Shown: in pieces, positions 58,690-64,000 of the stretch
Position numbering within the stretch: position 1 is the first letter of the stretch
How the letters are laid out: each line of letters begins with the position of its first letter
Origin: a virus
DNA length: 64,000 nucleotides
Strand: one strand, 5' to 3'
IMG/VR virus record: IMGVR_UViG_3300030104_005063
Location: 25,361 to 89,360 of that record
The notes under the pieces: generated by a model
Database searches by the model: none
Told to the model about the DNA's origin: nothing
What the model saw: only the letters and a program-made list of their open reading frames with translations
Translations under genes and position numbers: made by a program

Positions 58690-58711
58690 TGCATTTTTTT
58701 GAAGAAAGTGC

Positions 58712-58740
58712 TTGTAACTGTTGTTTTTTATTCGTAGCTT
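58712..58740 (+). promoter_or_regulatory. Promoter-like site before the vWA gene
   Basis: AAAGTGC then TTGTAA at 58712-58717, 17 bp spacer, TAGCTT at 58735-58740. The -35 departs from TTGACA at two places but the extension matches three other sites. The GTG start is 27 bases further on, with GGGAG before it. Confidence 0.5.
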
Positions 58741-58767
58741 TAAGTGTAATTAAAAGGGAGTTTTTGA

Positions 58768-60774
58768 GTGAGTAAATATAGTGATTTTTGGTTTGATAAT
58801 CGGAGGACAAGTTTGGTCGATGACCTGTTGTCTCTTGATGATGACAAGCCAGTAAAAAAAGGTAAAGACCACATCGCTCTTGCTGGTCACAAAAGGGCAA
58901 TTGCTAATTTTGTCCGTATCGTGAGTGGTGAAAGTATTCCTGTCAAGTTTCCATCTCGTGGAGATAGTTATACTGATGGTAAGTCTGTTACTATCGGTGC
59001 TAATATCAATGAGAAGAACTTTGACTATGTTGTTGGTCTGGCTCTTCATGAGGGTAGTCACATAGCCTACTCTGATTTTAATGCCTTCGGTGAAGTTCGT
59101 AGGATGTCAAAAATCAGAGAGTTTGAACTAACCTATGAAAAGATGGAGTTCTTTCGTGGGATAATCAATTACATTGAGGATAGACGAGTCGATAGTATTG
59201 TCTTCAGAGGTTCACCTGGCTACAAGGGTTACTACCATAGTCTTTACAACAAGTATTTCAATGGTAAGAAAGTTGCCAAAGGTCTTAATTCAAACATGTA
59301 TCGTGAGTTGGACTTAGATTCTTATATGTTCAGAATCGTTAACTTCACTAATGAAGCTACTGATTTTGGTTCTCTTCCAAGACTAATTGACATTTACAAA
59401 CTAATCAACATGAAAAACATCTCAAGACTAAAATCTACTGATGATGCGATTCAGTTGGCAAAGTCTGTTTGTGAGATTGTCTTCAAGATTGTAGATAGTG
59501 TCAAACAACCTGAAGAGGGTAATAGTCAAGGTAACAACGAAAATACCGAGAGTGGTGAAAATAAAGAGTCTGAAGGTAGTTCTGATGGTGGTGGTAGTTC
59601 TGATGGAGATGGAACTGAGGTTGATACTGGTGATGCTCAGATGACTCCTGAAGGTGGAGAACCTACTGAGTCAAATGGTCAAGAGTTATCACCTCAACAA
59701 CAGAAACAAATTTCTAATATGTTCGAGAAACAAAAAGAGTTCTTGGATGGTCAGACTAAAAAGTCCACATTGACCAAGAAAGATTCTCAGATTGTTGACG
59801 CTCTTTCAAACTCAAATACTGAGTTGGTTGAGACTGGCGATGGTAGAATTGGTAAGGTTGGAACTGTTGTGATTCCATCACTAACTAAGGAACTTATCGA
59901 AAGTGGTGCCTTTCCTTTCTTTCGTAAACTTGATAATTCTTCTTGGGAGTACACGAGTAGTTATGGTGGTGGTGCCGAGATGATTGAGACAATTGACGAA
60001 GGTCTTAGACTTGGTGCTATTCTTGGTAAAAAACTTAAGATTCGTGGTGAGGAAAAAGACTTGATTTTCACAAGACAAAACACTGGTAAGATTAACAAAA
60101 GATTAATCTCCGAGTTGGGTTTTGGTAATGAGAATGTCTTTTCCCAAGTGGTTAAAGAAAGATATAACAAAGCTAACTTACACTTGTCGATTGATGGTTC
60201 TGGTTCCATGAGTGGTGGAAAGTTTGAAAAAGCCATCAAGTCTGCGGTTGCGATTGCTAAGGCTGCCGATATGGCTGGAAACATTCATGTGACTGTCGAT
60301 GTGAGATATACTCATAATGACAAGCCTGTTGTTGTCATCATTTACAATAGTAAGAAAGATAAGTTGACTACTATCAAAACTCTTTGGAAGACACTAAAAC
60401 CAAGTGGAGTTACTCCTGAGTCACTATGTTACGAGGCTATTATGAAAAAGTGGTTAGGTGGTACAAATGGTGAGGATAACTACTTCATCAACTACTCAGA
60501 TGGGGCGCCTTGGTTTTCTACTGGTGGTAGAGGATATAATAATCCTGATGTTTACTACTGTGGTGACAGAGCCATTGACCACACTCGTAGAATGACTAAG
60601 TTGATGAGAAACAATGGAATCAAAATCATGAGTTATTTCATTTCAAATGGAACACCTTACGAAAGTGATGTTCAGACTTTCAAAAGAATGTATGGTAAGG
60701 ATGCGAGTTTCATTGATTCCACAAACATGATGAACGTTGCGAAAACAATGAATGACAAGTTTCTTTCGAAGTAA
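58768..60774 (+). CDS. Zincin-like metallopeptidase plus vWA domain protein
   Basis: A 668-residue protein, GTG start with GGGAG 7 bases upstream. LALHEGSHIAYSD near 91-103 gives H94-E95-x-x-H98, an HExxH zinc site. A long Gly/Ser/Glu-rich linker spans about 250-315. LSIDGSGSMSGGKFEKAIKSA near 473-494 is the MIDAS motif of a von Willebrand A domain, with a second conserved segment INYSDGAPWFS near 570. This matches the metallopeptidase-vWA proteins of T4-like phages, usually coupled to a MoxR-type ATPase; none is in the window. Probably a large cytoplasmic assembly factor. Confidence 0.9.
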   Translation: MSKYSDFWFDNRRTSLVDDLLSLDDDKPVKKGKDHIALAGHKRAIANFVRIVSGESIPVKFPSRGDSYTDGKSVTIGANINEKNFDYVVGLALHEGSHIAYSDFNAFGEVRRMSKIREFELTYEKMEFFRGIINYIEDRRVDSIVFRGSPGYKGYYHSLYNKYFNGKKVAKGLNSNMYRELDLDSYMFRIVNFTNEATDFGSLPRLIDIYKLINMKNISRLKSTDDAIQLAKSVCEIVFKIVDSVKQPEEGNSQGNNENTESGENKESEGSSDGGGSSDGDGTEVDTGDAQMTPEGGEPTESNGQELSPQQQKQISNMFEKQKEFLDGQTKKSTLTKKDSQIVDALSNSNTELVETGDGRIGKVGTVVIPSLTKELIESGAFPFFRKLDNSSWEYTSSYGGGAEMIETIDEGLRLGAILGKKLKIRGEEKDLIFTRQNTGKINKRLISELGFGNENVFSQVVKERYNKANLHLSIDGSGSMSGGKFEKAIKSAVAIAKAADMAGNIHVTVDVRYTHNDKPVVVIIYNSKKDKLTTIKTLWKTLKPSGVTPESLCYEAIMKKWLGGTNGEDNYFINYSDGAPWFSTGGRGYNNPDVYYCGDRAIDHTRRMTKLMRNNGIKIMSYFISNGTPYESDVQTFKRMYGKDASFIDSTNMMNVAKTMNDKFLSK

Positions 60775-60954
60775 ATGATTAGAAAGTGGTTACATAACAG
60801 AAAACTCAAAAACAACCCGATGTGTCCTTGTGGGTGGCGAATGATTGACCACCCACGAAGGCACTTTACACACTATTGGACGTGTATATGGGATGTATGT
60901 ACCTGGGAAGCATTTGCACAAGATGGTGGAAAGGTAAAATATTGGTATGGCTAA
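60775..60954 (+). CDS. Small zinc-binding hypothetical protein
   Basis: A 59-residue ORF beginning directly after the stop of the vWA gene. CPCGW near 17, then CIWDVC near 37-42, a likely Cys4 zinc site, with several Trp. It ends in an 8-base overlap with the next gene. Similar zinc proteins are scattered through this genome. Confidence 0.55.
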   Translation: MIRKWLHNRKLKNNPMCPCGWRMIDHPRRHFTHYWTCIWDVCTWEAFAQDGGKVKYWYG

Positions 60955-61393
60955 TATAAGTCAAAATATGTTGGTAGAAAAACTTGAGATGCTCATAGAG
61001 TTATGTGTGGAAACTGAACCTACACCAAAACAACTTCTGAAGATGTCTGGTGAGAAAAATGCTGACATTACAGACCTATTTACGCCTGAACTTATCGATG
61101 CTAAATTCTATCTACAAGAAGTTTTAGAGGGTAGTTATGAGATACACGAAATGACAGAAATCATGAAGGGAGCTAATACTATCTGGCGATGGAGACAAAA
61201 AGTCAAAAAAGATGGATGGCCAGATATGTCTAATATTGAGTATAGATGTGGTGACTTACTGAAACAGAAACAAAAGATAAATGCGATTAAGGAATACAGA
61301 GCATTCATGCATGACCGAGGTAATAAGGTGAGTTTGAAAGAATGCAAAGATTGGGTGGATAGGTTAATGGTGAAGATGGACTTGGACAATTGA
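60947..61393 (+). CDS. Hypothetical helical protein
   Basis: A 148-residue acidic helical protein. LIELCVETEPTPKQLLKMSGE and IMKGANTIWRWRQKVKKDGWPDM are characteristic; no known family. It follows the small zinc gene and ends before a 67-base gap. The final helix (KECKDWVDRLMVKMD) is amphipathic. Confidence 0.6.
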   Translation: MANISQNMLVEKLEMLIELCVETEPTPKQLLKMSGEKNADITDLFTPELIDAKFYLQEVLEGSYEIHEMTEIMKGANTIWRWRQKVKKDGWPDMSNIEYRCGDLLKQKQKINAIKEYRAFMHDRGNKVSLKECKDWVDRLMVKMDLDN

Positions 61394-61460
61394 GAGATTT
61401 GGGGAAATTTTTTTTGAGGGTTATATATATAATCCATAATTATTAATAAGGAGAAGTATA

Positions 61461-61685
61461 ATGAAATTACATGAAATAGTAGATAGTTTAATAGAATTGT
61501 CAACCGAAGAGATGCCCGAAGAAGCTCGTAAATCACTTGATGATGCCATAGATAATATAGTATCGAGTATGACCGAACTACAATTACAAAATATTGTAGA
61601 GGAATCGTTTGGAAAGATGGTAGGTGAAGAAGAAGAGATTCAAGCTATTAAATCCATGATGGAAGGTAATATTGCGATTGCCTAA
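61461..61685 (+). CDS. Small acidic hypothetical protein
   Basis: A 74-residue strongly acidic helical protein (LSTEEMPEEARKSLDDAID). AAGGAG lies 7 bases before the ATG. The leader carries an AT run with a TATAAT (61438-61443), but no proper -35 at 17 bp, so I do not call a promoter. Overlaps the next gene by 14 bases. Confidence 0.55.
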   Translation: MKLHEIVDSLIELSTEEMPEEARKSLDDAIDNIVSSMTELQLQNIVEESFGKMVGEEEEIQAIKSMMEGNIAIA

Positions 61686-62022
61686 ACACGTTAAGATTGC
61701 CCGAGAAGATTGGGTTCGTATGATGTTTTGTGTAAAACATCTAATGAGGTTACATCCCGAATACAATGAACTAATAATGACGTTCTATGCCAAGATGTTC
61801 GACAAGTACCCGTATAATGAAAAAGACCCGTTTGATTTCGAAGAACCAAGACCAAGAACTACAATTGAACGTTCACTTGATGAGTTGGTCGACTTGAATG
61901 ATAAAGAGAAAAAAACTACAAAAAAAGAATTTAGTAATGATTTAAACCTAATGCTAGTCAACTTAGGACTTAAGTTACCTAGTTGGGATGATAACAAAGA
62001 GGAAGGTAAAGATAATGAATAA
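61672..62022 (+). CDS. Hypothetical protein, TTG start
   Basis: A 116-residue protein, with TTG at 61672 or 61678. WVRMMFCVKHLMRLHPEYNELIMTF is a helical core; an acidic-basic tail follows. No family recognised. It overlaps its neighbours on both sides, consistent with the dense operon. Confidence 0.55.
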   Translation: MRLPKHVKIAREDWVRMMFCVKHLMRLHPEYNELIMTFYAKMFDKYPYNEKDPFDFEEPRPRTTIERSLDELVDLNDKEKKTTKKEFSNDLNLMLVNLGLKLPSWDDNKEEGKDNE

Positions 62023-62269
62023 ACGTAATCCATGTAGAGTAAAAAAAGTAGAGTATCGTGAAGATGGTGTTCACATCGTGGAACGCCGTGGTTATGCTCA
62101 AGAACGTAAAACAATCGAAGAGGTGGAATCGGTCTTCGTGATGGAAGGTGGAGATACAGGAATAGGTTATTGGTATCCGAAGGATGATGTGACACTTACG
62201 AAGGGTAAGTGGACTAATAACACAGGTAAGGTTATAAGTAAGAAGTCTTTCTACAGGCGTGCGAAATAG
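62015..62269 (+). CDS. Small beta-rich hypothetical protein
   Basis: An 84-residue protein from the ATG at 62015, with GAGGAAGG upstream. CRVKKVEYREDGVHIVERRGY then GYWYPKDDVTLTKGKW resembles small phage beta proteins. The longer upstream frame is a shadow of the preceding gene. Confidence 0.55.
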   Translation: MNKRNPCRVKKVEYREDGVHIVERRGYAQERKTIEEVESVFVMEGGDTGIGYWYPKDDVTLTKGKWTNNTGKVISKKSFYRRAK

Positions 62270-62486
62270 CAACAAGTTAGGATACTATATTTGGAAGAGA
62301 ATTAACCAAGACCAAGAGAGATTCTCTCGTAGTAGACCAAGAAATCTGGTCGGTTTGTATGTGAATGAAAAAGATATTCGTGGTTACATAATGGACTATT
62401 TCAACTATGGATTCGATTGGGATGACACATCCAAAGAGGAACTATGGGAGCGAAGGTATTGGGATGAAAGAGATGAGGATATATGA
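62259..62486 (+). CDS. Small charged hypothetical protein, GTG start
   Basis: A 75-residue protein, Trp/Arg/Asp-rich (ELWERRYWDERDEDI at the end). The GTG at 62259 has little ribosome site, but ATGA coupling with the SET-domain gene supports the frame. No family recognised. Confidence 0.55.
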   Translation: MRNSNKLGYYIWKRINQDQERFSRSRPRNLVGLYVNEKDIRGYIMDYFNYGFDWDDTSKEELWERRYWDERDEDI

Positions 62487-62893
62487 GTTTAGTTAGACCA
62501 AAAAAAGTAAGGATTGATTACTCACCCGAAAAACCAATTTGGGGGATGTTTGCGTGTGCACCGATAATGAATAAAGAGGTAATAGAGGAATGTCCAGTGA
62601 TTCCGTTGGATGGTGAGAATCCACTACCCGACTATCGTTTTGCTTGGCCCAAGTCACCTACCGATGTACCACAAATACTATGTTTACCTCTTGGTTTCGG
62701 TGCGGTATATAACCATAGCCGTAACAATTGGAATGCAAATTGGATTAATCATCCCGAGTTGGATAGGGTGTTTCAATTTGTAGCAACAAGGGACATCGAG
62801 GTAGGTGAAGAGGTTTGTACATACTATGATGATGATTACTACTTTGCTAGGGACGCATTTAACGACATACCTTTGGTAGGCGAATTGGAATGA
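62483..62893 (+). CDS. SET-domain protein
   Basis: A 136-residue protein with the SET fold: IWGMFACAPIMNKEVIEECPVI near 19-40 is the N-terminal SET motif, LPLGFGAVYNHSRNNWNANW near 73-92 the NHS motif, and VATRDIEVGEEVCTYYDDDYY near 104-124 the C-terminal GEE/YY part. SET enzymes methylate lysine in proteins with SAM. Phage copies could modify a host or phage protein. ATGA coupling with the genes around it. Confidence 0.8.
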   Translation: MSLVRPKKVRIDYSPEKPIWGMFACAPIMNKEVIEECPVIPLDGENPLPDYRFAWPKSPTDVPQILCLPLGFGAVYNHSRNNWNANWINHPELDRVFQFVATRDIEVGEEVCTYYDDDYYFARDAFNDIPLVGELE

Positions 62894-63123
62894 TGGATGA
62901 ACTAAACAAGCTACGACCAAAACTCAACATCGAGAAGTCACTTAGGGAAATCCTCAAGATACTTAGGACACCACACCGTGTCTATGGTCATGGTGTAGTT
63001 GGTCATAAAGAATTAGAAAAAGTACAAAAACGACTTGATAAGATTGAAGACGACCTACATACTATTAAAGATAAGCTTGGTTTACTAAGTAATATGGATA
63101 AGTTAAATAATGAAGAAATATAG
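62890..63123 (+). CDS. Coiled-coil hypothetical protein
   Basis: A 77-residue helical protein: ELEKVQKRLDKIEDDLHTIKDKL is a clear coiled coil. ATGA overlap with the SET gene and 14-base overlap with the GIY-YIG gene. No family recognised. Confidence 0.6.
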   Translation: MMDELNKLRPKLNIEKSLREILKILRTPHRVYGHGVVGHKELEKVQKRLDKIEDDLHTIKDKLGLLSNMDKLNNEEI

Positions 63124-63388
63124 AGTATACATGTTGGAATGTTCGGATGGGACTATCTATACAGGAATAACAACGGATTGGAAGAGAAGGTTAAATGAAC
63201 ATAATAGTGGTAGGGGAGCAAAGTATGTGAGTAAACGAATTCCAGCTCACATAGTATATCTAAGTCATCTTATAGGTAACAGAAGCGACGCTATGAAAGT
63301 GGAGTATGGTATAAAACAATGGAATCGTAGAAAAAAACTATCTTGGATAAAGGCAAATGAACGAGAAACAAAAGAAAGAATACTTTGA
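63110..63388 (+). CDS. GIY-YIG nuclease (YhbQ/UvrC-N-like)
   Basis: A 92-residue single-domain nuclease. VYMLECSDGTIYTGITTDWKRRLNEHN near 6-32 is the GIY-YIG motif (variant VYM...YTGIT) with the catalytic Arg in KRRLNEH, and EYGIKQWNRRKKLSWIK holds the conserved Glu near residue 64. It is the length of bacterial YhbQ-type proteins. It overlaps the next gene by 32 bases. Might act in repair or as a small homing-type enzyme. Confidence 0.9.
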   Translation: MKKYRVYMLECSDGTIYTGITTDWKRRLNEHNSGRGAKYVSKRIPAHIVYLSHLIGNRSDAMKVEYGIKQWNRRKKLSWIKANERETKERIL

Positions 63389-63635
63389 ATTCCTAATCAA
63401 CGAGTACGATGAAGGAAGAGCCCGTATAAGGGGTGACCATCCAAAGGAAGTACAGGTAGCAATAGACACGTTCTTTAAAGCGGGTAAGATACTCGTGGAC
63501 AATCCCGAGATAGATAAGATACCCGATGAGTACGTTACCAACCTATTAAAGTCTCTATCCAACCATCCTCAATATCATCAACTCGTATATGAACTAATCG
63601 ATATACTCAACCAAAAAGAAAAGAATGATGGGTGA
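63357..63635 (+). CDS. Hypothetical helical protein
   Basis: A 92-residue acidic helical protein. KKEYFEFLINEYDEGRARIRG and TNLLKSLSNHPQYHQLVYELI are its main segments. It starts within the nuclease gene by 32 bases. No family recognised. Followed by a very small membrane-like ORF. Confidence 0.55.
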   Translation: MNEKQKKEYFEFLINEYDEGRARIRGDHPKEVQVAIDTFFKAGKILVDNPEIDKIPDEYVTNLLKSLSNHPQYHQLVYELIDILNQKEKNDG

Positions 63636-63714
63636 ATTTATTATGCAAGTAATAGGGGTTAACTTGACGCTTCTTCTCATAGAATGGCTAGTTAACGAGT
63701 GGACAGATGTCTAA
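63625..63714 (+). CDS. Tiny membrane-like ORF
   Basis: A 29-residue frame (ATG at 63625 or 63628) with one hydrophobic stretch, IMQVIGVNLTLLLIEWLV. It overlaps the genes on both sides. It is short, so the call is tentative. Confidence 0.4.
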   Translation: MMGEFIMQVIGVNLTLLLIEWLVNEWTDV

Positions 63715-63910
63715 TCCCTTTTGGGGTGACGATACACAAGAAGGCTGGTATCACATAAGAGCCAGAGACATGGGTATATACAAACCTAATGGTAAAGTTA
63801 TTCAGTTCTGGTTATGGGGTGACTCTGAAGTACACATAAAAGAATTATTAAGCATTAAAGGGGTAAAAGACATAGAATGGATAAGGAAGGAAGAGCCACC
63901 TTTTACCTAA
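63707..63910 (+). CDS. Small hypothetical protein
   Basis: A 67-residue soluble protein rich in Trp and Gly (SNPFWGDDTQEGWYHIRARD). It may be a small alpha/beta fold ending KGVKDIEWIRKEEP. No family recognised. It is the last complete gene in the window. Confidence 0.55.
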   Translation: MSNPFWGDDTQEGWYHIRARDMGIYKPNGKVIQFWLWGDSEVHIKELLSIKGVKDIEWIRKEEPPFT

Positions 63911-63925
63911 ATATAACACGTTCCA

Positions 63926-63939
63926 CCCTCTAGCGAGGG
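63926..63939 (+). other. Short hairpin in the final non-coding tail
   Basis: CCCTC-TAGC-GAGGG, a 5 bp stem with a four-base loop, in the tail 63911-64000. No T-tract follows. A TATAAT lies at 63959-63964 without a good -35. I see no gene in the tail; it may be the leader of one beyond the edge. Confidence 0.4.
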
Positions 63940-64000
63940 ATACACATCAAATATCCAATATAATACACTAGCTCTATGGTTACTCGTGGGTAGTGGTGGG

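Noticed and set aside
61420-61445. TATAAT in the leader of the gene at 61461 as a promoter
   Set aside because: No recognisable -35 at 16-19 bp; AT alternation makes a chance match likely.
63911-64000. tRNA or other RNA gene in the last 90 bases
   Set aside because: Only one 5 bp hairpin is visible; no cloverleaf or acceptor stem can be drawn.
1-64000. CRISPR arrays, reverse transcriptase, diversity-generating repeats, insertion sequences
   Set aside because: No spaced repeats, no RT or transposase motifs and no terminal inverted repeats were seen.

Overview
This window looks like part of the genome of a large, AT-rich, T4-like tailed phage, probably a marine myovirus of a Gram-negative host. 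The phage call rests on a contiguous T4-type replisome: family B DNA polymerase, sliding clamp, and large and small clamp-loader subunits. It is supported by a gene set familiar from marine T4-like phages: ClpP-like protease, PD-(D/E)XK nuclease, ThyX, PhoH, Hsp20, peptide deformylase, thermonuclease, and a vWA/zincin protein. No virion structural genes, terminase, integrase, tRNA or rRNA gene was seen, so these may lie outside the window. Every gene called is on the + strand. Genes are tightly packed, usually with ATGA, GTGA, TAATG or TAGTG junctions. No stretch longer than about 120 bases lacks a gene call. TTGACA-type promoters and AGGAG-type ribosome sites argue for a host with conventional sigma70 promoters and Shine-Dalgarno initiation, and against a Bacteroidota host.

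Layout. (1) 1-2900: the 3' part of a TonB-dependent outer-membrane receptor gene with an intrinsic terminator, then a small lipoprotein gene. This is unusual cargo beside a phage replisome. (2) 2.9-10.9 kb: replication module (polymerase, clamp, clamp loader), then ClpP, a Cas4/AddB-like nuclease, a SLOG-like protein and small regulators. (3) 10.9-38.3 kb: a roughly 27 kb block of glycan and nucleotide-sugar genes. It holds more than ten glycosyltransferases, five SDR enzymes including a clear GDP-mannose 4,6-dehydratase, and a ColD-like PLP dehydratase with His in place of the catalytic Lys. It also has a split TPP-dependent enzyme, a radical SAM protein fused to a GT-D-like domain, an RmlC-like epimerase, a cupin, an HldE-like kinase, a LmbE deacetylase, a short UDP-glucose-dehydrogenase-like enzyme and a 2OG oxygenase. 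Together these could convert GDP-mannose to a 3,6-dideoxyhexose such as colitose and assemble it into a glycan. Whether the acceptor is the virion, phage DNA or the host surface cannot be read from the sequence. (4) 38.3-47.9 kb: many very small genes, an outer-membrane-like protein, a lipoprotein, and nucleotide and stress genes (def, hsp20, nuclease, thyX, apt, phoH, a DUF5522-nucleosidase fusion). (5) 47.9-57.4 kb: a candidate DNA-modification and conflict island: three related TSPPY methyltransferases, a fold-type II PLP enzyme, two glycosyltransferases (one TAGT-like), a DUF262-HNH protein resembling GmrSD and an HD phosphohydrolase. (6) 57.5-64 kb: a coiled-coil/TM protein, a zincin-vWA protein, then small genes including SET-domain and GIY-YIG proteins.

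Regulation. At least nine sites with a TTGAC(A/T)-like -35 and a 17-18 bp spacer to a TA-rich -10 precede genes. Three of them place the -10 only six bases before the ATG, implying leaderless mRNAs. Four share an upstream AAAGTGCTTG extension. A separate 8-mer, TATTTATA (the reverse complement of the T4 late promoter core TATAAATA), occurs in five of the rare intergenic gaps.

All functions are read from motifs and family resemblance by eye; no database search was run. Confidence values reflect that.
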